A DNA stretch of 64,000 nt from Phycomyces blakesleeanus NRRL 1555(-). Taxonomy: Eukaryota > Mucoromycota > Mucoromycetes > Mucorales > Phycomycetaceae. A program made the translations under genes and the position numbers. Of the stretch, positions 11,055 to 21,562 are shown piece after piece; position 1 is the stretch's first letter; every line of letters starts with the position of its first letter. Location of the stretch: NCBI RefSeq assembly GCF_001638985.1, contig NW_017265162.1:1-64000 (forward strand). Reading direction: 5' to 3'. Under the pieces are notes generated by a model, which saw only the letters and a list, made by a program, of their open reading frames with translations, did not search any database and had not been told where the DNA came from.

Positions 11055-12110
11055 TTATTGTGGCCCATCTCTAAGGGTCCACGGGGGGAAACATAATGCG
11101 ACGTCATCGGGAACTGGTTTCTCAGACAGGCGGGTGAGATTTCTGTCTAACAACTGGCAAATGTTGCTACCCAAGTTTGTTCTCACAATTTCATCAATGA
11201 TGAAGTTGAGGTTGTTAAACTAAAAACATAGTTATGTATATTATGTTAAACATTATTCAAAAATAGAATTTTTTTTTGCCAAATTATTCATTTTATCACT
11301 TCTCCAAAAAGAACAGGTAACCTTTACAATGCGTTTGCAAGGTCTCCCAGGAAACTCGTCATCTGACTCGCCTTCAGATGACGCTGATTCCATCATCAGC
11401 TCAGAACAGTTTTTCTCCATCAAAACATCAATGGCTGTCTTGTTTGACACACACGCCATTACGCGGCGGTTGAAGTGCTGTAATTTATATATATATATAT
11501 ATTAATGTTAATTCTATGGTTTGATTCGGACTGATATGTAAAACAACACTTACTTCAGTTTCTCTTGCAGCCCGTCTTCCACGAGCGTTTGCAGCAGCTC
11601 GTGCTATAAGATCTTCCCTGTACTTAAGAATTATGCTCCGGAAGTTTGTGTGAACCATAGTACGGAATTCGCCTGTTTTTATGCCCTCCCTAGCAAGCTT
11701 TGGGATTGGATAACCGAGGAAATTGGCAACGATCTTCTTGCTGAGACTTCTATTAAAGAAGATACTAGTTTCTCACCTTGGGTTTGCCTCGTTTGCACTG
11801 ACAAGGACAGGTTCAGTTGAAGTGAATTTTTCCTTCCGCATGTACCCTCGAATTAATTTCTATTTAACAAAAATGTTTAATGATTGAAATATTATATATA
11901 GTAATACTTACAAAGACCTTGGCTTTGTTTTCACGGCTGATCTCAGAGGTGATACCAGCAGGAATTCTGTCAGTGGAACCGGCGGCAACAAGAGAACCAC
12001 CAAGAGGAACAGAGACAGATGTCTGGGATCCAGTGCCTTGTCCGAAACCAACAAGGATGGCTGTATGCGTTGTGGTAAGTTCATCATGTGCATTGGCTTG
12101 TACTCCTCCA
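11055..12110 (-). CDS. Unknown multi-exon protein, 5' end unresolved
   Basis: On the minus strand several exons read in compatible phase. The first runs from about 12110 to 11912 (contains GFGQGTGSQTSVSVPLGG). The second, from about 11860, contains GYMRKEKFTSTEPVLVSANE. The next contains NFLGYPIPKLAREGI and ARAAANARGRRAARETE and ends at a GTAAGT near 11555. Another contains CVSNKTAIDVLMEK and an acidic ASSEGESDDE stretch. The last is NNLNFIIDEIVR...LCFPPWTLRDGPQ with its stop at 11055. The intron after 'ANEANP' (near 11780) would be unusually short (27-36 nt), and no upstream ATG exon is evident. It may be a truncated or decaying member of a repeated family. I do not recognise the family. Confidence 0.5.
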
Positions 12111-12129
12111 TTTTTGTCGTCTTAGCCAA

Positions 12130-13740
12130 AACATCTTTGTATTATTCGGATGGATGGGTGGGCAATTGGGCGTATTCCAGTCATGATCTATAATATTAAA
12201 TAAAGCATGTTTTTCAGTTATTTAATTTTTAATTTTTAATTTACAATGTTTGATATCAAATTAATAATATACTTCGTACCTATAAAAAGGTATGTGAGTA
12301 AGTGAATGGGTGAAAGTGTGCGTATGTGCAAGAAGTATTATGATATTGCAAATAATGATTTTATATAAGTATACTGGATGGAGCTGTAAATATATCCAAA
12401 ATAACCTCTTGTAACTCTGGAATGACAATCCGTCATTATATTATCCTTTTTTGTTTCAAATATATACACACACACTTCTTTTCTTTTCCTTTTTTGTTTC
12501 AAATATACACACACACACACACTTCTTTTCTTTTCCTTTTTTATCTTGTCCTTTTGCCCTTTTGTCCTTTTGTCCTTTTGTCTTTTTCATTATTCTTTTC
12601 TTTGTTTTCACTTTTGTTTCATTTTTTGTTGTATTCTCTCTTTTCTCTCTCTCTTTCGAAATTTTATTATATTCAGGCGTGTTTCTAATAAGACACATAC
12701 TTTTTTTTTAGCGAAATAAAATATTTCTTTAAAAGAATAAAATAACTAATTCATTTCACTGCTATAGACAAGCACACACTCGCTCTGCCTCTCTTACACT
12801 TTTACATCCCTCAGTTTTTCTGGCAATACAATCTCTTTAAAATACTATAGAACTAAAAAATAATGACTGTTTCTATTGTCATAGACACTTGCCTTTTATT
12901 TATTTATTAATTATATTCTGTTTTAATATTTATCTAACTGAATATAATTTTTATTATAGATAAACATCCCTCACACGAACACACTAAAGATCAACAGCCT
13001 CCATTTCATGCTGCTGGCATTGTCATGGTAAAACCTATTTGTCTTTTATTCTCTTTATATGTATGGTAGTATTATCTACAGTGTATATTAATATAACAAA
13101 AAATTACTAGAGATTATATCAACTCTTGGAAAGTACTATCTAGGTCTACAAATAAATCGTTTTGCTTCGGGTATGTAAATTAAGTTCCTCTGATCCTTTT
13201 TATAGTCAAAGAAAAGCATACCAGCCGCCATGTTTAACATAACCGATGTCTTTTTGCTCGATACATTTTTATCCAATATTTTTAATGTAATTTAGCATAT
13301 ATTGATATGCAAATACCACCGCAAGCCTAATAACTACATGATATTAAATTTAGAATAGTATGTTACAGGTTGAGAGCAATAAAAAGGCTTTCTTGATTGG
13401 ATACGATTGAACAGAAAGTAGTGGATAGGTACCTATACTCTAGTGCCAAAGATATCTGTACCTATAGTAAGAGAAACCTTATCAGATTCATGATTATTTA
13501 GGACCTTAAAATATTTTTATAAAGCTATAAGCTTTACACAAACACTTATAGCATATATGTGTAATTGCCATATGTGGAATGCAAATTAGTCATATCTGCG
13601 GCACCTTGCTTTGACACCACTCTAGTGATCGGCTCATCACGGACCAAGTGTCTAAGGTACTCTGCCCATAGTATACGGGTCACCTAAAACTAATGCGTAT
13701 TGTTCGGCTAAATATATTAATATACTCATTTCTGCACATA
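12130..13740. other. Intergenic; pyrimidine-rich and CA-repeat DNA
   Basis: At 12430-12660 there is a strongly pyrimidine-biased stretch. It includes a duplicated unit (CTTTTCCTTTTTTGTTTCA followed by an ACACAC run) and CCTTTTGTCCTTTTGTC-type repeats. Open frames on both strands here are low-complexity artefacts. The remainder is AT-rich with no recognisable gene, up to the mariner element. Confidence 0.5.
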
Positions 13741-15120
13741 TGTATACTCGAGTGTATTAGGTTATGGGTCGGTCACAAAATTTGTGATTTTTTTATTTCT
13801 TATGCGTTATCAAAACACTGTTTTCTCTGTAAAACTACCAAAAGCTCTTAAGCAAATAGAAAATAAGCAAAAAAGGACTCCACCAAGTTCTAGTCTGACA
13901 AAATCCAAAAGATAAGGGCTATATGTGTTTATTAGGAGCCTGTTTATAGGCCAGTGGGAAAAGGATACTGGTTATGGAGAAATATCTAAAGCCCTTGACA
14001 TCCCAAAGAACACTGTTGGAAATGTAGTAAAAGCTTTTAGAGATAAAGTTGCTTCCAAGCCCTCGATATGTCTAGGAAGAGAATCAAAGGTTACAAAGAG
14101 AACACATTTTTTATGGTGCACTCATTTGATAGTGAGCCATTCTTTTTTATTGCGGCTCAGCATCAGAGACTAGTCTATGTGGGAATCTCCATTTGCATGA
14201 CTACATTTCGTAAGAACATGGAACTTTTTGGCTTTAGTTTTCACCCAGTAGCTCGCAAGCCAGGGTTGAGCGAAAAGCAGAAGGGAAACAGGTTGAAATG
14301 ATGCCTTGACAAAGTGAATTAGACCGTTGATGAGTGGAAATCGGCTGTCTGTTCAGAAGAGTTCATCTTCACGGTAGTTGGCAATGATAGAGGAGTCAGG
14401 GTCATTAGGAAGCTGTCCGACAAGCTTGACAAGAGACACACTGTCCAAACATACAAATTTGATAAGAGTTCCGTCATGGTTCGGAGCTGTTTTTGGGATA
14501 GGGTTCTTGGCCATTTAGTGAAATTAAAAGAAAACATCGATTAAGAGAAGTACATCAATTGTTTGGCGCAGTACTTTTTTTCCTGGTACTAGAAACCGCT
14601 CATAAATTATATGAAGCAGTTTTTGTTTCAAGTTGATGGCGCCCCATGCCACACGGGCGCTTATCCCGCATGATATAAGAAAGACATGTGTCTCATAGAT
14701 AGCTTTGATTTTTAGTCTGCCCAGAGTCTGGATCTAAATCCTATATAGCGTATTTGGTTTCTTCTGGCGAAGTAGCTTTGCAAAAATAGAGCAGAAGTAA
14801 CGAACGTAGAAGAATTTAAAGAAGTAATCCACAAGACATAGTTGAAGATACCATTTCAAGTTCTGGAAACTTTTATAGCCAGTATACCAGATAAACTTAA
14901 ACAAATAATTCCAGATCGTGGGGGCACAGCTCATTATTAGAGCTTCATGTCCGTTCTTGTAAATACATATATATTGAACTATGCTCTCTATACGTTTTGC
15001 TTTATTTAGAGTATTTTTTATTATCAAAATTATTGAAAAGAAAGTATTGTCCATAATATGCTTGAGAAATCATCTTGAAAATTAGAAAAATCAACCAATG
15101 ACCTATTACACTTGTGTACA
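13741..15120 (+). mobile_element. Tc1/mariner-type element with terminal inverted repeats
   Basis: The left end reads TGTATACTCGAGTGTATTAG. The reverse complement of the right end reads TGTACACAAGTGTAATAG. Similarity continues inward for about 35 bp. Both ends are flanked by TA (13739-13740 and 15121-15122), the target duplicated by Tc1/mariner transposases. The interior carries the transposase remnant at 13925-14940. The terminal repeats differ at several positions, so this is an old copy. Confidence 0.82.
13925..14940 (+). pseudogene. Tc1/mariner transposase, decayed
   Basis: The recognisable parts in order are as follows. A helix-turn-helix region (YGEISKALDIPKNTVGNVVK) is near 13975. The KPGLSEKQKGNRLK block is near 14255. 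The strand around the first catalytic Asp follows, with 'TVDEWKSAVCSEEF' where active family members have WSDES. Then come SSVMVRSCFW, a QVDGAPCHTGAYPA block (family QDNAPCHTA, second Asp region) and SLDLNPI near the third acidic residue. Several in-frame stops and frame changes, and the apparent loss of catalytic residues, make it inactive. Confidence 0.82.
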
Positions 15121-15122
15121 TA

Positions 15123-15600
15123 AACTTGATCTACTCCACCTTTATTGACATCCATATCTTTCAATACATACTATATTATTCAAAAACTTTATTTTTCAGA
15201 TAATTCAACAATAGTAAAAACTATTTATATTTAAAAATAATAAAATACAAGTAATACAAGTAATACAAATAATACATATAATACAAATAATACAAATAAT
15301 ACAAATAATACAAGTTTCTGTTTTTGCTTTCTGCTTTTCGGTATTTGGCGCTTAGTGTGTGGTACGTGTTGTTTGCTTTTTGTTTGCAGTTTCTGGTTTT
15401 CAGCATTTGCTTTTGAGTTTTGATTTATAACCTAAGGCTCTACTTATTTGTTAGTGGGGTTAGTTGTTAGTAGGGTTAGTTCCTGTTGCTTGTTAGTAAC
15501 TGTTGCTTGTTAGTATCTGTTGCTTGTTGCTTCCTGTTGCTTCTGCCGGAGCCACTTATTTATATTCCTTATAGGAACCGCCGCTTTGAGGGTCTTCCCT
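15123..15600. other. Intergenic with two simple repeats
   Basis: A 10-bp-periodic AATACAAATA/AATACAAGTA array covers about 15235-15312. GTTGCTTGTTAGTA-type repeats cover about 15485-15550, just beyond the stop of the next gene. No gene is supported. Confidence 0.55.
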
Positions 15601-18231
15601 CTATCGGAAGAGGAACCTCGCTACTGCATTTGCTGTAGACATCACGCTTGACTGGATAGCAGTTGTGATGTCTACAGCAAATGTTGCCGCCCTTGTCAAC
15701 TGGTTTTCCTCCATGTCTGCCGTAGGAGATACCTCTTGGGTGACAAATTCAGTTGGAGGAGACGGAAGACATGGAGGAGGAGACGGAAGACATGGAGGAG
15801 GAGACGGAAGAAAAGGAGGAGGAGGAGACGGAAGAAAAGGAGGAGGAGGAGACGGAAGAAAAGGAGGAGGAGGAGACGGAAGAGAAGGAGGAGGAGAAAG
15901 TGACGAGAAAGAAGGAGGAGGAGACAAGAAAGAACGAGGGGAAAGAGTCGAAAAAGGATGAGGAGAAAGAGATGAGAAGGAAGGTGACGAGAGAGGCAAG
16001 AAAGAAGGGGAAGAGAAAGAAGGGGACGAGAAAAAGGAAGGAGTGAGAGAAGAAGGCGAGCGAGAAGAGAGAGAAGGGGATGAGAGAGGCGAGGAAGAAG
16101 GAAGAGAAAGAGATGTAGGAGGAGGAAACCAGATGTAACGAGGAGGAGACGAGAAATATGGGGGAGGAGGATATGAGAGAGATGGAGGAGGAGACGAAAG
16201 AGAAGTAGGAGGAGGAAACCAGATGTATCGAGGAGGAGGAGACGAGACAACTGGAGGAGGAGACGAGACAACTGGAGGAGGAGACGAGACAACTGGAGGA
16301 GGAGACGAGACAACTGGAGGAGGAGACGAGACAACTGGAGGAGGAGGAAGAGACAAGAAAGCTGAAGGAGGAGGAGACGAGAGAGATGGAGGAGGAGGAG
16401 ACAAGAGAGATGGAAGAGGAGGAGACGGGAGAGAAGGAGTGGGAGGAGACGGGAGAGAAGTAGGAGGAGGAAACCAGATGTACCGAGGAGGAGGAGACGA
16501 GACAACTGGTGGAGGAAGAGATGAGAGAGAAGGTGGGGGAGGCGACGGGAGAGAAGGAGGATCAGTAGGGCCAGAATGGCCAGAAACCGAGGGAGAGATG
16601 GTGTTGGCTGAGACAACAGCAGTACCCTCGGAATTCTCCTTAGGCATACTGTTGTAGGCCTTCTTTTTCCCAATCTCCTCTCTTTTGTCAATTATTGACA
16701 GTATCATTTGTTTACTTCTCCATTGAAGTAGTTGCAAATGGAGGCTCGTCGAGAGTTTCCGCCCAACTTTGCTTCTCTTTGGCAGTGTTGCGTCTAGGGC
16801 TTCGATTTTTCTTTTGGTTCTTTCCGAACAGGACAAATCGTAGCCAAAATCGTCAGGACAAGGCCGCTTCTTTCCTGTGATCGCAGCTAAAGAAAATAAT
16901 ATAGATATTATTATTGATGCAAAAATTAAATACTACAAATAATAATAGTATTAATAATAAAAATATTCCTACCTTTTACAGAAACATAGTCTGATATTAC
17001 AATCGGGGTCCGCCCAAAAGCCTTGCCTCCCCGTTTGGTGATGGGGGAAGGAGCAAAACATTTATTAGGACCCCCTCGTCTACGAATAGATGGACGCTCT
17101 TTATCCAGCTCAGTTTCATCTTCCACAGATGACAGCTTTCTTTTCGTACCTCTTGTCTCGCAAGATACTAAATAAAAGCAGCAATGATAATTATGTAAAG
17201 TTATGATTAGAATTATTGGATCTACAAAAAGTTTTGTAAATTCAGTAATTACCCAAATGATCAGAGGATTCTTTGTCAGCTGCTTTAGAAGGACTACTGC
17301 CTTGATCAGCCGCATCCGACGTTTTGGGATGAGCAGAATGACCAGACGAACAAACAGGCACCTCTGAGACAACCCCACAATCAGAATCACTAACAAGTGA
17401 TCCGGAACAAACCTCAGGTCTTGAACAACTAGCAGCCTGTCCAAAAAGAGCATATTGCCCACCAACAATTCTTTTGTAAGAAGAGCAAGACTGGTCAGAA
17501 CCAGAAGAAAGAGTCTCAAAAAAGCCCACATTGTCAGAAGCATTGCTTGAATCTCTAGGAAATGAAAAGGCACGTTTACAGGCGGTGCCAACTCTGTCAT
17601 CACCAAAATCAGCGACTCTTTTTGAAGGAACAATGGAAGAAGCGCCTAAAAGAGTACTCAAAGGAGAACCAGAAGAGGCACCAGAAGAGGTATCAGAAAA
17701 GGTACCAGAAAAGGTACCAGAAGATGTACCAGACGAGGCACCAGAAGAGGTACCAGACGAGGCACCAGAAGAGATACCAGAAAGAGTACCACAAAGAGTA
17801 CCAGAAGAGATACCAGACGAGGTACCAGACGAGGTACCAGACGAGGTACCAGACGAGGCACCAGAAGAGGTACCACAAAGAGTACCAGAAGAGATACCAG
17901 AAGAGGTACCAGAAGAGATACCAGAAGAGATACCAGAAGAGGTACCAGAAGAGGTACCAGAAGAGGTACCAGAAGAGGTACCAGAAGGAGCACCGGAAGG
18001 AGTACCTACCACTAAGAGAATGTTTTCTTCACTCTCACAAGGAGTGCGGGAGCCTGAAGAAACATTATTTGTGGTAGTTTGGAAGGCAAATGCCTCAAAG
18101 TCACTCGCCAAAGGCGTGCGAAGATGAGGAAAACGGGAAAGGAGATAAGACCCATATGGGCGAGAGGAGGGTGAAGAAGAGTTGGTTGAGCTGTAGCTGT
18201 TGCTGTTGCTGGAGGCAGTAGATTGTGGCAT
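15601..18231 (-). CDS. Repetitive Ser/Gly-Thr and Pro-rich protein, three exons
   Basis: The phased exons 18231-17253, 17167-16973 and 16886-15601 give 819 codons. ATG 18231 (MPQSTASSNSNS) is preferred because a TATATATAAAG element lies about 65 bp upstream; an earlier ATG at 18312 would overlap that element. Exon 1 encodes a long array of four-residue units (SSGT, SSGI and variants). Exon 2 is basic (SIRRRGGPNK, ITKRGGK). Exon 3 begins with a charged segment (GKKRPCPDD, TKRKIEALD, LPKRSKVGRK) and continues with dozens of PSPPPP/SSPPP/SLP units. It ends with ADMEENQL...AVDITTAIQSS...NAVARFLFR. There is no signal peptide or known domain. Basic clusters could be nuclear signals; the function is unknown. 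The reverse-frame ORFs are periodicity artefacts. Confidence 0.7.
15750..16560. repeat. Purine-rich coding repeat (GGAGGAGAC units)
   Basis: GGAGGAGACGGAAGA and GGAGGAGACGAGACAACT units recur. The latter occurs five times in a row at about 16250-16340. They encode the proline-rich blocks on the minus strand. The strand asymmetry (almost only purines on +) is extreme and could favour triplex or R-loop formation; that is inference. Confidence 0.8.
17640..18010. repeat. 12-bp coding minisatellite
   Basis: Imperfect tandem units of GAGGTACCAGAA (plus strand) with variants such as GAGATACCAGAA and GAGGCACCAGAA encode the SSG-(T/I/A) array on the minus strand. About 27 units are present. Length variation between strains is likely by analogy with other coding minisatellites. 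Confidence 0.85.
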
Positions 18232-21200
18232 TGTGGAATTACAAGCGATAAGAGGGTATAAAGAGAAAAAAAGGAAGAGCGAGTAAATGGTCTTTATATA
18301 TACTTTTTTCATTCATTTTTTTTTTGCATTGGAATGTCTTGTTGGAAAAAAATATGGCATATAATTACTTGTAAAAATTCAAAATTTTACATAAAAGCTA
18401 CGAAGTATGTATGTATATCTTTTGGTTTATTTGCTGATATTGTAATAAGACATACATAGTATTAGGGCTGCTACTACCTTTATTATTATTATTATTTTAC
18501 AATAGATTCAAATACTTATTTTCTCTTATGAAAACAACAACAACAACAATATAAGCCAAGATCTAGACTGGCTAAAACGAGTATGTGCAAATTACCGAGT
18601 CAAATTAACAGTGCTTCCTAACATATTTTGTTGCATACTTATATGTGTAAAATAAAAAGAGCCGGTGAGTTTTATACCGTTATTTTTTTCTTTTCTATTC
18701 ATAAAACAATTAAAATAGTTTTACCACAAATAAGACATTAATACAATATATAATAGTATCTCAGGCAATAGTTGGTGGACAAAGTAGATTTAATTCTTAA
18801 TAGCACAATGATTTAGATACTCATCAACGAATTTAAATGAGAGAATGTACAAAGCTTAAAGGCTATTCTACTATATGAGATATAGATTATATACTCTATA
18901 GATTTGTACAAATATCAGAGCATCATGAAAGAAAGAAAAAAGAGAGAGGAAGAATTTGATAAATTAAATAATACTGATCAGCAAAATCATACCATCGGAT
19001 AAAATGCTTGTAACTTTTAATGACTATCCCTCTATATATATATATATATGCGTAGGAATATATTTTCATTTAAAGAAACAACAACAGATGATTAGTTGAC
19101 AGTCAATAATATTAATAATATTATTTAATTAATATAATACTGAAATGTTATGCATGTATTCAAACGTTCGGCTGGTTCAAAGATATCATATCTTTCCAAA
19201 TGTGCCTTGTATCAATTATGTAAACAAAATGATTAAGCCGTGGCCTTGGCAAACATAGGACTTTTACAACTGATAGCCATCAATTGAAAGGGCATACAAA
19301 TTGTAACAACAAACCATCACAGTGCTTATCTCTTTCAATTTTTCTTTTTTACTCATAATTTTATTATTTAAATAAAGAAGTATGGTTTATCTCAGCATCT
19401 TATTATTATATTTATTACCTTTATTACCTATTAGAATATTTTTATAAGCTTAGAAAGATAAAAGAAATAAAGTCCATCCCAACACATCACTTGAATTCTC
19501 TTTTCATCATTCTTGAAAGAACAATCTTCCGGTTATCAATGCTTGAGCTAAATAGCTGCTAGGGAATATCAATATTCATTCTCTTTTCTTGTCAAGTCAT
19601 ATCTCTAAAGCTGTAGAGACTTCTTTACTATTCAGAACAGGTATTAAATGGGTAAATCATTTCTTTAGAATCATATGTATATATAGCTACTTAATTGGAT
19701 TAATAAATTAAGCATACTTAAGCAGACACAGTACTGGATCTACCCACCAACTGTGCGCAAGTCGACATTTATTAAGTTAAGTTTGAAGCCATGCTTGTGA
19801 AGTTGTATACTTTCCAGTCAATTTCTGAAATAATTCCATAAAAGACCCAATTATATTTCCTGTTCAAGATTTTTATTAAAATTAAATTGGATCCAAGCTA
19901 TAAGCAACTAGACAAGATGGATTTGATACACATTAGATATCTATGAATCAATTAAAACTTCATTTTCTTATTTCCGTTTTCTTATACCATTGCATTGGTA
20001 TTCTGTTCTGTTTATAAATTCAACATAAGGTGGATACTCTATCTATAAGTATAATCACACACTTGGTAACTATACAAAAAGAGTCAAACACCTTACGTCA
20101 AAAATAGTAGCCTAAACAGAAAAATATTATCCGGTTTTCTGAAAGGGAGTGTACTTACATACAAGAGAGAACTATATAATCATGTATATAAACAAGCACT
20201 AATTGGAGCATCTGCACAAAACCCAAAGCATATACAAAGTGAAGAAAAAGAAAAAAGGCAATGACTTTGGCAGACACTCTTGAAATGGACGGCTGTGTAA
20301 TATATGTCATGATATTTTATATTGCCCTTTAAGAGAAAAGAAAAATACATAGGATACTTTTTATGTGTTCCATTAAATAGCATACTTGAAGTCTTTGTTT
20401 CAGATTTATTAATTAAAATTATGATAGTAAATTGGTGTAAAGAAGTAAAAAAGAAAAAAAAAAATGGGAAAATTTAAATTAATAAGGGCATTTTTTCTTT
20501 TTTTTTTTGGGTTAAATACCTGTCTCCAAGGTGTATATGTGTAGTGTATACATCCCAGTCTTTCTTCACATATAGACGCACAAACCAGCTTGTCCACCGA
20601 TATCTTGGCTGTACCATTATAAAATATAGAGTATAAGGTGGTTTGCTTTTTATGTCTTTTTTGTAGACTGTGTAGAGGCTCATTGGTAAATTAGAGCCTA
20701 CGACTTCCTACAAACAAAAATCTTTTTGTAGACTGATATTATCAATTTGTGGTGCAAACAACCTATGTGTATTTTTTTGTAAGGAGGCTGGGCCGCAAAA
20801 TTTTTATTGAGCTTAACAATTCTAAGAGGAAGAGGAAGTCACAATCTTGTTTTTGGGTTTACACTGTAAGAAATGGCAGGTATTAAACTACCGACCTGGC
20901 AAAAATCGTTAAAAATTGCCACCTGGCAACATTATTCTGAGCCAATAGAACTTAAGTATAAAGTCATTAGATTCACTTATTTAAGCAAATCAGATGTGTA
21001 GAATAATGAAGTTCTGGGATTTATTAAACCAATAAAATACAAGTATTTTCATAATTTAGACTTTTTTGGTGTGATATTTCAGCGCTCCAATTGGTCAAAA
21101 GTATATATATTGCATAATGGACAAAATGATTTTTATTTATAGATTTTTTTTTACAGTGATATAGTTTTCAACAAAGGGTTTAGCAAAATATGTGTTTTAC

Positions 21201-21562
21201 ATATTATTGTGAGAACATTTGTTACAGCTTTTAGAAGCCGTATATCATTTAAGCTCTAAAATCTTCCAAATATAGTCTTTCGGCCTATTCGTGTTGTTCG
21301 ATCTATCACTCCATAAGCCCTGTAAGTTTTTATATAACACGGAAATATTTAATTTGAATTCGTTTCAAATTTCAGTAACGAGATGTTGGGATATGTTGAA
21401 TTGAACAGCCGATTTATAAAAGAGGTCTAACTGGCCAAGCTCGGTCGAGATCTTTTAGGCGTGCAATTTACGATGATGTCTCTTCGTAGAAATGTAAGCT
21501 ATACTAAATTTCGCCAATGAGGTGTGATATCTCGATTGCGATGTGCTAATTGCACCAAACAG
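18232..21562. other. Long AT-rich intergenic region with old repeats
   Basis: TATA-like promoter DNA for the minus-strand gene lies at 18285-18300. The next 3 kb are AT-rich and stop-dense. Segments at 19830-20130 and 20585-20770 are diverged relatives of the 2.2-4.1 kb repeats. A possible MITE occupies 20862-21158. 21240-21560 may hold upstream exon(s) of the CHFR-like gene: a good GTAAGTTTTT...TTTCAG intron lies at 21322-21374. The translated pieces carry stops and I could not assemble them. Confidence 0.45.
20862..21158. mobile_element. Possible MITE with CACTGTAA ends
   Basis: The left end is CACTGTAAGAAAT after TTTA. The right end is ATTTTTTTTTACAGTG before ATA. Only about 9-10 terminal bases are inverted repeats, and the flanking TA is not exact on the right. 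It has no coding content and is about 297 bp long. The call is weak. Confidence 0.25.

Noticed and set aside
12422..12711. Phe/Leu-rich ORFs on the plus strand and Lys-rich ORFs on the minus strand
   Set aside because: Pyrimidine-tract low complexity leaves all frames open; no real protein is supported.
15665..16657. Gly/Glu-rich ORFs opposite the proline-rich exon
   Set aside because: Periodicity of the purine-rich repeat opens several frames. Only the minus-strand frame continues in phase over two introns.
17531..18127. VPEE-type and YQKR-type ORFs on the plus strand
   Set aside because: They are shadows of the 12-bp minisatellite; the minus-strand SSGT frame has the TATA element, start and spliced continuation.
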